From Manis javanica (Eukaryota; Chordata; Mammalia; Pholidota; Manidae), in NCBI RefSeq assembly GCF_040802235.1, contig NC_133158.1, positions 156,500,401 through 156,564,400 on the forward strand: a stretch of 64,000 bases of DNA, given 5' to 3'. The position numbers and the translations under genes are program-made. The notes below the pieces were generated by a model that did not search any database, was not told the origin of the DNA, and was given only the letters and a program-made list of their open reading frames with translations. Shown here piece by piece: positions 1 through 12,954 of this stretch (its first letter is position 1; each line of letters begins with the position of its first letter).

Positions 1-16
1 TAAAATCAACTTTATC

Positions 17-832
17 ATGAGGAGGAGCCAAGATGGCGGCGTGAGTAGAGCAGCGGAAATCTCCTCCCAAAACCGTATATATTTTTGAAAATACAACTGT
101 TCCTAAAGAGAGACCAGAAGATACAGGACAACATCCAGGCTACATCTACACCTGCAAGAACCCAGTGCCTCATGAAGAGGGTAAGATACAAGCCACAGCC
201 TGGTGGGACTCGAGCGCCCCTCACCCCAGCTCCCGGTGGGAGGAGAGGAGTTTGAGTGGGGAGGGAGAGGGAGCTCAGGACAGCTAAACACCCAGCCATA
301 GCCATCCGCACTGGGAGTGCAGACACACAGTGCGTGGTGTGCTGGATACTAGGGAAATGGAACAATAAAACCTGCGAGTGGGTCCCCGCAGCTGACATCC
401 TGGGACAAAGAAAAGCAAGAGCCCATTAAAGGTCTTAAAAGGACAGGGGCCACACAGCTGGATGGAAGTGCCCCGGCACACTAAGCCCAGCAGCTGGGAA
501 TACCGAGGAACTCCAGGCGCCCTAACCCCCTGGGCTGCAGCGCAGCTTTGAGGCCCCTCATGGCGATAAACAGCCTTCTGCCCATTCCCCCTCCGACACA
601 GCTCTGCCATAGCGGAAGAGCAGCGGAGGAGCAGTGACGTCCACAGCAACCGCGAGCGGAGCTTACTCCACAGTGACCGGGAAAGAATCAGAGACCCCCG
701 TCTGTACGCAGCTGCCCAACAAAAGCCGCTAGGGGTCGCCATTCTCTCAGGTGAGGAAGGCCACAAACTAGCAAGAAGGGACATCCTCCCAGCCAACACA
801 CATGCCAGCTTCCCACAAATACCTCTATCACC
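17..832 (+). other. L1 5'UTR remnant
   Basis: This GC-richer segment precedes ORF1 and lacks long sense ORFs. In L1 elements it carries the internal RNA polymerase II promoter. Here only about 0.8 kb is present, which is consistent with 5' truncation or an element type with a short 5'UTR. It includes the GCCAAGATGGCGGC stretch (around 28-41), which resembles a YY1-type CCAT/ATGG site of the kind that positions L1 transcription starts. That functional reading is inference. Confidence 0.7.
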
Positions 833-1686
833 ATGAAAAGGAAGAAGAATTTGACCCAGACCAAAATCACAGAGACAACTTCTGAGAAGGAGCTTGGAGA
901 AATAGACCTAACCAATGTTCCCAAAAAAGAATTCAAAATAAAGGTCATAACCATGCTGATGAAGCTGCAGAGAAAAACACAAGAGCTAATAGACAAAGTA
1001 GGGAGGGAGACTACAGAAATAAAACAATCTCTGGAAGGATTTAAAAGCAGAATCAAGGAGATGCAAGAGGCCATTGATGGAATACAATCCAGAGAACAGG
1101 AATACATAGAAGCTGATGCAGAGAGAGACGAAAGGATCTCCAGGAATGAAAAAATATCAAGAGAACTGTGTGACCAATGCAAAAGGAACAATATCCACAT
1201 TATAGGGATACCAGAAGAAGAAGAGAAAGAAAGAAAAAGGGATAGAAAGTATATTGGAGGAAATAATTGCTGAAAACTTTCCCAAACTGAGGGAGGAAAT
1301 AGTCTCTCAGACCACGGAAGTACACAGAACTCACAACACAATGGACCCAAGGAGGACAACATCAAGACACATAATAATTAAAATGGCAAAGATCAAGGAC
1401 AAGGACACAGTTTTAAAGGCAGCTAGAGAAAGGAAAAAGGTCACCTACAAAGGAAAACCCATCGGCTATCATCAGACTTCTCAACAGAAACCTTACAGGC
1501 CAGAAAGAATGGCATGATATATTTAATACAATGAAACAGAAGGGCCTTGAACCAAGGATACTGTATCCAGCACGATTATCATTTAAATATGAAGGAGGGA
1601 TTAAACAATTCCCAGACAAGCAAAAGATGAGGGAATTTGCCTCCCACAAACCACCTCTAAATGGTACTTTAGAGGTACTGCTCTAG
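833..1686 (+). pseudogene. L1 ORF1p remnant (RNA-binding chaperone, frameshifted)
   Basis: L1 ORF1p is a trimeric coiled-coil RNA-binding protein that packages L1 RNA in the cytoplasm. An ATG at 833 opens a lysine- and glutamate-rich N-terminus, followed by heptad-like residues about 35-110 typical of the coiled coil. The first frame ends at about 1273. Similarity resumes in another frame at about 1254-1517 with the RRM and C-terminal-domain-like segment (a TMDPRRTTSRHIIIKMAKIKDK region). It resumes again at about 1522-1686 in a third frame with the family's C-terminal RILYPARLSF-like motif, ending in TAG. At least two reading-frame breaks therefore inactivate it. The total span of roughly 285 codons is a little short of the usual 300-340. 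Confidence 0.88.
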
Positions 1687-1999
1687 ATAGGAGCACTCCT
1701 AACACTAAACAGATGTTACCAGAAAAAATAAAATCACAACAAAGAAAACAGACCAACCAAACACTAACTAAAGGCAAAAAATAAAACCAACTACCCACAA
1801 AAGCAGTTAAAGGAAACACAAAACAGCATAGAATAAAACACCCAACATATAAAGAATGGAGGAGGAGGAATAAGAAGGGAGAAAAATAAAGACTCACCAG
1901 ACAGTGTTTATAATAGCTCAAAAAGTGAGTTAAGTTAGACAGTAAGATAATAAAGAAGCTAACTTTAAACCTTTGGTAACCACGAATCTAAAGCCTGCA

Positions 2000-4900
2000 A
2001 TGGCGATAAGTACATATCTTCCAATAATCACCCTAAATGTAAATGGACTGAATGCACCAATCAAAAGACACAGAGTAATAGAATGGATTAAAAAGCAAGA
2101 CCCATCTATATGCTGCTTACAAGAGATTCACCTCAAACCCAAAGAGATGCACAAATTAAAAGTCAAGGTATGGAAAAAGATATTTCATGCAAACAACAGA
2201 GAGAAAAAAGCAGGTGTTGCAATACCAGTATCAGACAAAATAGACGGCAAAATAAAGAAAGTAAAAAGAGATAAAGAAGGACATTACATAATGATAAAGG
2301 GCACAGTGAAACAAGAGGATATAACCATTATAAATATATATTCACCCAACACAGGAGCACCAATATATATGTGAAACAAATACTAACAGAATTAAAGGAG
2401 GAAATAGAATGCAATGCATTCATTTTGGGAGACTTTAACACACCACTCACTCCAAAGGACAGATCCACCAGACAGAAAATAGGTAAGGACACAGATGCAC
2501 TGCGCAACACACTACAACAGATGAACCTAATAGACATCTATAGAACTCTACATCCAAAAGCAACAGGATATACTTTCTTCTCAAGTGCACATGGAATATT
2601 CTCCAGAATAGACCACATACTAGGCCACAAAAAGAGCCTCAGTAAATTCCAAAAGATTGAAATTCTACCAACCAACTTTTCAGACCACAAAGGTATAAAA
2701 CTAGAACTAAATTGTACAAAGAAAACAAAAAGGCCCACAAACACATATAGGCTTAACAACATGCTCCTAAATAATCAATGGATCAATGACCAAATTAAAA
2801 TAGAGGTAAAGGAATATATGGAAACAAATGACAACAATACAAAGCCCCAACATCTGTGGGCCGCAGTGAAAGCAGTATTAAGAGGAAAGTATATAGCAAT
2901 CCAGGCATATTTAAAGAAGGAAGAACAATCCCAAATGAATAGTCTAATGTCACAATTATCAAAATTTGAAAAAGAAGAACAAATGAGGCCTAAAGTTAGC
3001 AGAAGGAGGGACATAATAAAGATTAGAGAAGAAATAAATAAAATTGAGAAGAATAAAACAATAGAAAAAATCCATGAAACCAATAGCTGGTTCTTTGAGA
3101 AAATAAGCAAAATAGATAAACCTCTAGCCAGACTTATTAAGAGAAAAAGAGAATCAACACACATCAACAGAATCAGAAATGAGAAAGGAAAAATCATGAT
3201 GGACCCCACAGAAATACAAAGAATTATTAGAGAATACTATGAAAACCTATATGCTAACAAGCTGGAAAACCTAGAAGAAATGGACAACTTCCTAGAAAAA
3301 TAGAACCTTCCAAGACTGACCATGGAAGAAACACAAAATCTAAACAAACCAATTACCAGCAAAGAAATTGAAGTGGTAATCAAAAAACTACACAAGAACA
3401 AAACCCCCGGGGCCAGATGGATTTACCTCAGAATTTTATCAGACATACAGAGAAGACATAATACCCTTTCTCCTTAAAGTTTTCCAAAAAATTCAAGAGG
3501 AGGGAATACTCCCAAACTCATTCTATGAAGCCAACACCACCCTAATACCAAAACCAGGCAAAGACACCACCAAAAGAGAAAATGACAGACCAATATCCCT
3601 GATGAACGTAGATGCAAAAATACTCAACAAAATATAAGCAAACCGAATTTTAAAAAACTCAAAAGGGTCATACACCATGACCAAGTGGGATTCATCCTAG
3701 AGATGCAAGGATGGTACAACATTCAAAAATGCATCAACATCATCCACCACATCAACAAAAAGAAAGACAAAAACCACATGATCATCTCCATAGATGCTGA
3801 AAAAGCATTCGACAGAATTCAACATCCATTCATGATAAAAACTCTCAGTGAAATGGGTATAAAGGGCAAGTACCTCAACATAATAAAGGTCATATATGAT
3901 AAACCCACAGCCAACGTCATACTGAACAGTGAGAAGCTGAAAGCTTTTCCTCTGATATCGGGAACAAGACAGGGATGCCCACTCTCCCCACTGTTATTCA
4001 ACATAGTACTGGGATTAGACAAAACAAAGAAATACAAGAAACCCAGATTGCTAAAGAAGAAGTTAAACTGTCACTATTTGCAGATGATATGATACTGTAC
4101 ACAAAAAACCCTAAAGACTCCACTCCAAAACTACTAGAACTGATATCGGAATACAGCAAAGTTGCAGGATACAAAATTAACACACAGAAATCTGTGGCTT
4201 TCCTATATGCTAACAATGAACTAACAGAAAGAGAAATCAGGAAAACAATTTCATTCACAATTGCATCAAAGAGAATAAAGTACCTAGGAATAAAACTAAC
4301 CAAGAAAGTGAAAGACTTATACCCTGAAAACTATAAGACACTCTTAAGAGAAATTAAAGAGGACACTAACAAATGGAAACTCATCCCATGCTCTTGGCTA
4401 GGAAGAATTAATATCGTCAAAATAGCCAACCTGCCCAAAGCAATATACAGATTTGATGCAATCCTTATCAAATTACCAACAACATTCTTCAACCAACTGA
4501 AACAAATAGCTCAAAAATTCAGATGGAAACACCAAAGACCCCGAATAGCCAAAGCAATCCTGAGAAGGAAGAATAAAGTGGGGGGATCTCACTCCCCAAC
4601 TTCAAGCTCTACTACAAAGCCACAGTAATCAAGACAATTTGGTACTGGTACAAGAACAGAGCCACAGACCAGTGGACAGAATAGAGACTCCATACATTAA
4701 CCAAAACATATATGGTCAATTAATACACAATAAAGGAGCCATGGACATACAATGGGGTAATGACAGTCTCTTCAACAGATGGTGCTGGCAAAACTAGACA
4801 GCTACATGTAAGAGAATGAAACTGGATCACTGTCTAACCCCATACACAAAAGTAAATTCAAAGTGGATCAAAGACCTGAATGTAAGTCATGAAACCATAA

Positions 4901-5810
4901 AACTCTTAGAAAAAAACATAGGCGAAAATCTCTTGGACATAAACATGAGTGACTTCTTCATGAACATATCTTTCCGGGCAAAGGAAACAAAAGCCGAAAT
5001 GAACAAGTGGGACTATATCAAGCTGAAAACCTTCTGTACAGCAATGGACACCAGCAATAGAACAAAAAGGTACCGTACCTACAGTATCGGAGAATATATT
5101 CATAAATGACAGATCCAATAATGGGTTGACATACAAAATATATAAAGAGCTCACACACCTCAACAAACAAAAAGCAAATAATCCAATTAAAAAAATGGGC
5201 AGAGGAGCTGAACAGACAGTTCTCTAAAGATGAAATTCAGATGGCCAACAGACACATGAAAAGATGCTCCACATCGCTAGTCATAAGAGAAATGCAAATT
5301 AAAACCACAATGAGATATCACCTCACACCAGTAAGGATCACCACCATCCAAAAGACAAACAACAACAAATGTTGGCAAGGTTGTGGAGAAAGGGGAACCC
5401 TCCTACACTGCTGGTGGGAATGTAAATTAGTTCAACCATTGTGGAAAGCAGTATGGAGGTCCCTCAAAAAGCTCAAAATAGAAATACTGTTTGACCCCGG
5501 AATTCCACTTCTAGGAATTTACCCTAAGAATGCAGCAGCCCAGTTTGAAAAAGACAGATGCACCCCTATGTTTATCACAGCACTATTTATAAGAGCCAAG
5601 ACATGGAAGCAACCTAAGTGTCCATCAGTAGATGAATGGATAATGAAGATGTGGTACATATACACAATGGAATATTACTCAGCCATAAGAAGAAAACAAG
5701 TCCTACCATTTGCAACAACATGGATGGAGCTACAGGGTATTATACTCAGTGAAATAAGCCTGGCGGCGAAAGACAAGTTCCAAATGATTTCACTCATATG
5801 TGGAATATAA
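2000..5810 (+). pseudogene. L1 ORF2p remnant (endonuclease-reverse transcriptase, multiply broken)
   Basis: ORF2p nicks target DNA and reverse-transcribes L1 RNA in place. The ATG at 2000 starts an AP-endonuclease-like domain (LNVNGLNAPIKRHRV, then CCLQEIHLK with the catalytic Glu). The frame breaks near 2374 and resumes with GDFNTPLT and SDHKGIKLEL, which hold conserved Asp, Asn and His residues of the fold. A stop follows at 3301. Frame changes occur near 3410, a TAA near 3637, and another shift near 3655. The reverse-transcriptase palm is still visible: [13 protein letters not shown] at about 3968, then a frame change and probable small deletion near 4010-4040, then [10 protein letters not shown] with the FADD box at about 4078. 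The C-terminal Cys-rich segment ([18 protein letters not shown]) lies near 5370-5425. The copy is inactive. Confidence 0.92.
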
Positions 5811-6236
5811 GAACAAAGAAAAACTGAAGGAACAAAACAGCAGCAGAAGCACAGAACCCAAGAATGGACTAACAGTTACCAAAGGGAAAGAGACTGGGTA
5901 GGATGGGTGGGAAGGGAGGGATAAAAGTGGGGAAAAAGAAAGGGGACATTACAATTAGCATGTATAATGTGGGGAGGCAGCATGGGGAGGGCTGTGCAAC
6001 ACAGAGAAGACAAGTAGTGAGCGATTCTACAGCATCTTACTACTCTGATGGACAGTGACTGTAATGGGGTGGGGGGGGACTTGGTAAAGGGGGGAGCCTA
6101 GTAAACATAATGTTCTTCATGTAATTGTAGATTAATGATACCAAAAAAAATGGCATGGGCAAATTAATCCTTGAATATTACACATGTAATATTAAATAAC
6201 AATGGAAATTAATAAACTCCTGATATCAGCAAAAAA
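5811..6236 (+). other. L1 3'UTR with G-rich tract and A-rich tail
   Basis: This follows the ORF2 stop. It contains purine- and G-rich sequence (5890-6100, including the run GGGGTGGGGGGGG at about 6066) of the kind found in mammalian L1 3'UTRs, then an AT-rich terminal segment with AATAAA-like sequence and a short A run. It is a different 3'UTR type from the inverted L1 remnants at 6270-6660 and 30757 onward, so at least two L1 lineages are present. Confidence 0.75.
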
Positions 6237-6269
6237 AGTATTAAACATGTAAATATTTGCCAAAAACAT

Positions 6270-6660
6270 TAACTTTTTCTTTTTACTTTTTATGTAATTT
6301 TTTTACTGAAGTATCTTTGATGTACAATGTTATGTTGGTTTCAAATGTACAACACAGTGGTTCAATAGTTACCCATATTATTAAATCGTCACCCCTTCTA
6401 GTGTGGTTATTATCTATCAATGTAGAAATATGTCAGAGAATCATTGATTATACTCTCCATGCTGTAGTACAGTTCCCATAGCCAACTCATATTGTGATTG
6501 TGAATTATTGTGCCCCTATATTCTCCTCCCCCTCCTCCCACATGTCCAACCCTTCCCCCTTGGCAACCACTAGTCACTTATCAGTGTCTGAGTCTTCTTC
6601 TCTTTTGTTCCTTCTGTTCTGCTTATTGTTACTTTTTATAGTGTGAAATCATTGAAGCTA
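6270..6660 (-). mobile_element. Older L1 3'UTR fragment, inverted
   Basis: Read on the plus strand, this has the reverse-complement L1 3'UTR pattern: a T-rich start, TTTACTGAAGTATCTTTGAT, TGTACAACACAGTGGTTCAATAG, a TTATTAAATCGTCACCCC-like segment, then CTTGGCAACCACTAGTCACTT. The same order recurs in the inverted L1 at 30757-31150, which confirms the assignment from within the window. It lies about 35 bp after the 3' end of the younger plus-strand L1, giving a tail-to-tail pair. Confidence 0.75.
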
Positions 6661-7440
6661 CTAGAATATTTTAAATTCCATATGTGTCTTGCATTACATT
6701 TCTGCTAGACAGCATTAGCCTAGACCTTGTCATTATCAATAATTATACCCCAATATCAACTTCAAAAGTCCACTTTTTGATTATGAAACATCTCTCCAAC
6801 ACCAACTCCAATAATTATTTAACCCACCAAGACAATCAATCCATTGATCCTATCACCTCAGACTGTTTCCCCGAACTATGTTGTAAGTTCCTATCTACTC
6901 AACTTAGACTCCCTGCTCCATTGTTGTAAGTGAAGGAATAAATGAAAAATATAACAAAAGACAAGTAGCAATAAAACATTTATAGCTTGTTTTGATTGTG
7001 TTCATTAAGTATCTTCCATTATTTTATTTGAAGTTCTCAACAATACCACAAGGAAGTTATTTAATTTTATCTTCATTTTCTTCTTGAACAAATAGACTTT
7101 GAGAGTTTATATTGCATCCAAAATCCTAGAAGTAGTTGTGGCAGAGCACCAGGATTTATCAGACTGCAGAGACTTTCATATCTACTACTTCCTGGTTCCT
7201 TTCATATGCCACTCAACCATGACTGAAAACAGAAGTAAATCATAAGTTTGCTCCTTAAAGTGATTGCTGTCTCAGGGGTTCTCTTGGTCTTTTGTCTTCT
7301 GTCTGAACTTGGCCATTCTTTTCATCCCTGTCTCCTGTCTCTGATTCTGACAGTTGATCTTATAGATGATTCAGAGCTATGCTCAGATCTCTTTACAGCC
7401 CATTCTCATTAATCTATTCCTTTCTAACAGCCCCAGGAGT
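6661..7440. other. Intergenic, AT-rich, no gene recognised
   Basis: No coding signature, RNA gene or clear repeat was recognised. The few short ORFs lack domain-like composition. A short MIR- or L2-like segment may be present near 7000-7150, but it is too diverged to call. Confidence 0.5.
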
Positions 7441-8180
7441 AATCCATTTATTCATTCATCCAACAAATTTATTGAAGACCTTCTCTATGCCAGGCAATGC
7501 TGTTGGGGCTGGTACTACAGCTATGAACTAAACAAGAGGTCAGCAAACTATCTGTGAAAGGTCAGATAGTAAATAATTTAGGCTTTGTGGGTGAAGGGGT
7601 AAAATCAATAATGTAGAACTTACATGACAAAAGAGAAAATAAAGTTTCCCAACTTTGTATTGATGAAATTTAAAATATAACAATTAAGTACAGTTTTTTG
7701 TAATACAGGTCTTTTAATAAGAAGAGTGAGATTTTTTTCCAGAGAGCATAACATTTTGCTTGATTTAGATTTGAAGCTAACATTCCTATAATCAAATCCA
7801 TTATCATTGTTCATCTGTGTGGTCTAAACTCATAGGTCATACCAGAATGGCAGGCCAGAATGGCTGTACTATACCATCCACTGAACTAAACACACAAAAA
7901 ATATCCTGGTCCCCATGAGGTTTATATTCTGTGAAGGGTGAAGAATGTAGGCAATAAACAAATATAATATATCGTATGGTGATAAATGCTATAAAGAAAG
8001 ATAAAGCATAGAACAAGGAATATAGGATGACAACTGAAAGATGGTAGAACCAGTGATTTTGTATAAGATTTCAGAGGAGCATTCTCTAGCCAAAACAGAG
8101 ACTTGAGGAAAGCAAGTTAATAAGCCAAGGAGAAAGTGAGGTAAGAGGGTTTCAAGTTAAGGAAACCTGGCAAAGGCCCT
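7441..8180 (-). mobile_element. L2 LINE relic (minus), split by a DNA-transposon insertion
   Basis: The plus strand shows the reverse complement of the L2 3' end: CATTCATCCAACAAATTTATTGAAGACC, TATGCCAGGCAATGCTG, a 'tacagctatgaacta' segment, then (after an interruption at 7533-7882) 'tcctggtccccatgaggtttatattctg', 'ataaatgctataaagaaag' and 'ggcaaaggccctggag'. These are successive landmarks of L2, an ancient LINE shared by all placental mammals. The element is 5'-truncated and long dead. Confidence 0.72.
7533..7882. mobile_element. Probable hAT-type (Charlie-like) DNA transposon relic nested in L2
   Basis: It starts with CAAGAGGTCAGCAAACTATCTGTGAAAGG followed by 'cagatagtaaataatttaggctttgtggg', the recognisable terminal region of a common mammalian non-autonomous hAT family. 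It is bounded by an 8-bp direct repeat, GAACTAAA, at 7525-7532 and 7883-7890, the duplication length hAT transposases make. The far end does not show a clean inverted terminal repeat, so that terminus is eroded or rearranged. It encodes no protein. Confidence 0.65.
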
Positions 8181-11100
8181 GGAGTAGATGTGTATGTGAC
8201 CAGCCCATTAGAATGAACAAGGGGGATGGTGGTGGGAAATAGAAAGCAACAGTGGTCCCTGTCGGTCCAAAATGAACTGTGAAATTATTGAAGGTGGCAG
8301 GAAAGAAAGAAAAGTAGATGGAAACGGAGGGCTGACAACAGTGGGACAGAACGCAGCTCAATCACTTCATCTCTACTCTCGATAAGAGGGGTTGTGCATA
8401 GGAGAGATCCAGCAGCTTTGAATCCACTCCCTCCCCACTTTATTTATTTACTTGTTTGTGTGTTTACTTATTCATCTATTATTAGTGAATGAACCAGTGG
8501 ATATTTGATGAGCATAAGCTCTGAGAAATTTAAGGATAATATCATATTAAATTAATTCCACAAATGTCTACAGACAACTGTAATATGTCTAGAAAGTTTC
8601 GTGTTATTATAGTAGAAATGAGAGAAACACAAGACAAGGACTTATAATCAGGTTAGACAGTGAGGAGATGCATGAACGACAGACAGAACCCTCTTCTGGG
8701 GAATCTCCTATTGTGTATGGTCTTTAAGGTCGTGATCCCCTCTCACCCTGGAAATCCAGGAAGGCAGAATGTCCTTCTCCCTGCCCCTGTCCTATGGGCG
8801 ATTGTGCCCCCTGACTTAGGTTTCCCAATCAGAAAAACAACCCCGCACTTGGAACTTCAAATTCAGATCAAGTGATTTAACAATATAGAAATTATTGGAG
8901 ATCAAATGTCCCCATAGCATAAAAAAAGCTTGGAAGAGACTACTACTCAAAGTTTAATATTTCATATTTAAGGAAGCTGCCTAACCCTTATTTTTCATTC
9001 AGTTTCCAGCCTGGTTTTCAGCCTTTCCATGATTCTATGCATCCTTTATTTTCATCCAGACAGTCAGAGTCAGCTTGTGTTGCTGGTGACTGAGAAGTCT
9101 ATAATGCCAACACAGGAGACAGGACAACTTGTGGCATACAAAGAACTAATGCTATTTCAAGGACAATTAAGAAAGTATCATTGTCATACAATAATATGAA
9201 TGTAAGCAATAACATTGTACACATAACTTCAAAGATTATGATAGCAAATTTTATGTTATGTATATTTTATCATGATAAAAAAACTGGGAAAAAAGAGGGC
9301 AGGAGAAACTTTCAGTTTCAATGGTGTAAGCTTATTAAGAAACATCAAAATGTACATTTTAAATATGTGCAGGTTATTTTAAATCAATTATGCCTCCATA
9401 TGCGTACAAAACAAATATTAAAAATGTATCACTCTCTAATCATTTTATGCTGAGAAGAAAAGCAAATATTGTGAAATGGATGCTTTAAAAAGAAATCTTT
9501 GAGGAAATAAAATTTGTGTTTACCCTTGACAGCCTGGATAGGAATTAAATGAGTTCAGAAAAGGAAAGAAAGTGATAGTTCCAAACAGAACATAACCAGG
9601 TGAGTATAGAAGCATGGCTGTACATAGTTGATACTGGGGAGGGAAATAAAGAAGTGGTGCTAAGAGTCATGAAGGCAAAGATAGTGGATGGGGTATGCAA
9701 ATGTTAGCTTTTAGAGACTTTGAAGGTCAAAAAGAGGATTGAGCACTTGAATTTCTATGCAAGGACAAAGAGGGTTGTGAACAGGAATCAATATCCTAAA
9801 TCTGAAATGATAAAACTAATGAATTACATCTGCCATTATATTGACCGTAATAGCTACTTAAATTGTATGCTCCTATGTATTATTATTCCTTCTATAGTAT
9901 ATCCTGTAAGTTGCTTTGCTGAATACCTTCTCCAATCTTTGACTTCATGTGCTATAGAGCGCTAGAAATTTTTAAATAAACTTCTCAGACTCCCTTGCAG
10001 TTAGCTTTAGCTTTCCAGATAGTATGTTCTGCCATCAGATGTATTCATGCAAGACTAGAATTTGGATCTGAAATAAATGGTAGAGAAGTGACATGAGACA
10101 GCCATTTTGCTAGTGGGAATTGGGGCAGAGGCAGCAGGGAGCCAGGAGCTTTCATGCCACCTTCCCAGGTAAACATGGCCATGGCAATGTCAGCAGCAAT
10201 CTTGGCAGCCCAGTTCAGAAGTGTGGCTCTGTCCCTGGAAGCTCAACCTAGAGTTTATTTCTTGAGACTTCACAAAGATTTAGCAAGCCATCTAACACCA
10301 TGTTGTAAATCTTGTTCTGCTGCAACTAGCTTACTGGGCTCTGTTCTCTGAAACTAAACTTGATGAATACTTGTTGTAGTTGTAATAGTTAGAAAAAATT
10401 TTATCATGCTAGAAATAATTTGTTAATGAATAGCATGTGTGGGTACAAAAGCAGAGTAACATACTTCTTTCCTTTCAAAAATGTGAAATATTAAAATTCA
10501 CATTATCATCACACCCAATGTCTCTCTGTGCTCTTAATGAAAAAGATGTCCTAGTTATTATTCAAGAGTGACTATCAGTGTTAAAGAATAAGTATGATGT
10601 GTGTATCATTTTTTGTGTTTCTAAAATATTTTTCATGATAATTAGAAAAGTATAGAGTAATTAACTCTGATCAGGAAATATTTATTTGGCAAGAGTGAGT
10701 CTCAATTTTATTCAAGATGCTCTTTAATATATTACATTAAAATTAACGTTGTAACAACAATAAAATTCACCAAGAAAATTATACGTGATGCTATTAATAT
10801 GATGAGGTGTTTTGTTTTTTTTTTTGTCATGTAGTCTATTTGCAGCATTCACTCAGGGACATATGTAAAGTTATTTTCCCATAGAAAAAGTAAAGCAGAT
10901 CCCTAGTCACTCATAAGTAGCAAAAATATGTCACTTGTTTTAAGAAAAAGTAATTTGCTTTTAATAAACAAAACATTCCAGTAGTTAACAAGTGAAATAA
11001 TAAAGCTACTTGGTTTTGTCATTGTTTTTAAATGGAAAAAAATTGTGTGTGAGTTTGTCCAGTATCTGACATCTGCTGGCTTATTCTCTAATATATGGTA

Positions 11101-12950
11101 AGTACTGGGTATGTAAGCATGCTGGTTTGCATCCCATAGTTCGGAAAGCATAGAAAACTGATTTTAGTGTGCCTTTGCTCTTAGCAGCAGGATGCAAGCA
11201 TTTTTAACAGTTATGAAATTGAACATTAGCATACTGTGTACATTTCAGATTTACAAGATTACATCGTATATCAAGTGTACATATATTGCTTGTGGATGCA
11301 TTAGAAAATCTTTACTACCACATGTCCCTATTTTTTTACTTATTAAAATCAGTCGCTAAACAAATTCTAATAAGATCATGCTACTATTTCTCTATGCATT
11401 GTCATGCCAATCATTAAGTATTTAACACATCTTCCTATTGGTTTAAATTGTTAAGTTTATTTGTCCTGAAATATTATGCTTTTTATCATTGTTTTCAGTA
11501 AACACACCAATGGACATTGAAGATTTGAAACCTTAAAAAAAGAAATTTACAAGCAGAGATAAGCCAAACAAAAAGCCAATTGATAAATTATTTATGAAGC
11601 ACCGGTATGTACATTACATTGGCTTAAATTCTGTGGCTATAGAAAGGTTCACTAACCAACACAACAAAGAATAATAGAGGAAGAGAGATATATTACTTCT
11701 AAATCTGAGTCACATTCCAAGCCTATGTGATCATAGTTGAGTTTTTCACATGATGAGCTTATGCATCTGAACCTCAAGGCCATTTCCAAATACTCTCAGG
11801 GAAGAGGAACAAAATGTAATCATTCTGACCCTAGATACCTAACTGCATGACCCTCTTCTTAAAAAATCCTTTTTTATTCTGAAAGCAAATCTTCTTGGAA
11901 TTTATGCTCAAATGCAGTGTGGAGTTCTTAAAAATTTTATCTCCTTAACTTAAACATTGTGTATTTGCATGAGACACCAGGGAATATGAAATGATGCACT
12001 AATTGAAACATGACTTAATAAGTAGTCCATGAAACCAGGAGAGCCCCTAAACTGTAATCCCAGCCTGGATACCACTTGCTGTTTTTCTTTGGCTTAATTG
12101 AATAATACACCAGAATTTTAGTTCCCCCTTTTGTTGAAATAAATAAACAGTGAAGACACCAGTCACTGAAAATCAAATAGATTAATTTTTTTGCCTGTTT
12201 GTAAGCATGAATTTTACATGCAAAGCATGTTTGTTAAAAATAGTTCTTGCTCCATAAAAAGCCTCCACTGTAATGGAAAAGTCTATCAAAATCTAAATAT
12301 TATGTCTTGATTGTTGGTTATTGATTTCTCAAATTTGGTTGCTATTATATTTATTTAATTGAGTAATATGCTAATTGTTAATTCAACAAATTAAAATGGC
12401 ATAAGTCATTAAGAAGAACTAGGCAGATTTGTATGTACTGATAGGAAAAAATCTCCAAATGTATTGCTAAATGAAAAGTATCAAGGTATAACACAAAGCA
12501 TAGAGTATCCCATGAGTTGGGCTTAAAAAGACAATGAAGAGAGAGAGAGAAAAATTAATTCTAGTTCAAACACAAGGTGGTAAGATTTTTTGCATACTTA
12601 AGAACATATTTATTTCATCCTCATAAATGTAGCACCTGTCTCAGTGCCTGATTCAAATTAAATGGTAAGTGCATATTTATACTATGACTATCATATCTAG
12701 GATGTCATTTCAGAATTCCACAAATAAAGTAAAAATAGTTATATATCCAAAATTGTAATAAAGATGCTATTAACTCTTTTTTAAGGAGTTCTGAAACTAC
12801 AAGCCAGCAAAATACCGAACCAGAAAAAAAAATTAAGTAAACTGCATTATAACCACTTGTTAAAAGAGTAACTATTAAAAATTACACAAAGACTAATGCA
12901 GTAATAAACATATTTTATGACAGGAAGTTAAATGAAATATCTACTATCAC
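8181..12950. other. Gene-desert segment, AT-rich
   Basis: No gene is supported. An L1M-type 3' fragment may lie near 9190-9290 (a 'gtatattttatcatgataaaaaaa' ending). An unclassified old repeat may span about 9965-10230 ('ctcagactcccttgcagttag...'). The remainder, notably 10400-11700 and 12180-12450, is repeat-poor and rich in TAAT and ATTA words, a composition compatible with conserved noncoding DNA but not diagnostic. Short ORFs here are chance. Confidence 0.5.
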
Positions 12951-12954
12951 TGAA

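Larger units (their letters stand above)
17..6236 (+). mobile_element. Near-full-length LINE-1 retrotransposon (inactive)
   Basis: The order is that of a mammalian L1: a GC-rich 5'UTR tail (17-832, opening with a GGAGGAGCCAAGATGGCGGC-like stretch), ORF1 (833-1686), a short inter-ORF spacer, ORF2 (about 2000-5810), then a G-rich 3'UTR (5811 onward, with a GGGGTGGGGGGGG run near 6066) ending in a short A-rich tail near 6229-6236. Both ORFs carry frameshifts and in-frame stops, so the copy cannot encode working proteins. I found no convincing target-site duplication between the first 20 bases of the window and the sequence after the A tail. The 5' boundary is therefore approximate, and more 5'UTR may once have existed. 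At about 6.2 kb it is far more complete than the other L1 pieces in the window, so it is probably the youngest large insertion here. Subfamily and species were not determined. Confidence 0.93.

Noticed and set aside
284-1365. Antisense ORFs over the L1 5'UTR and ORF1 (171 and 225 codons), considered as an ORF0-like gene
   Set aside because: The 171-codon frame starts with GTG. Both are simple shadows of L1 sequence, and no homology to the primate-specific ORF0 is evident.
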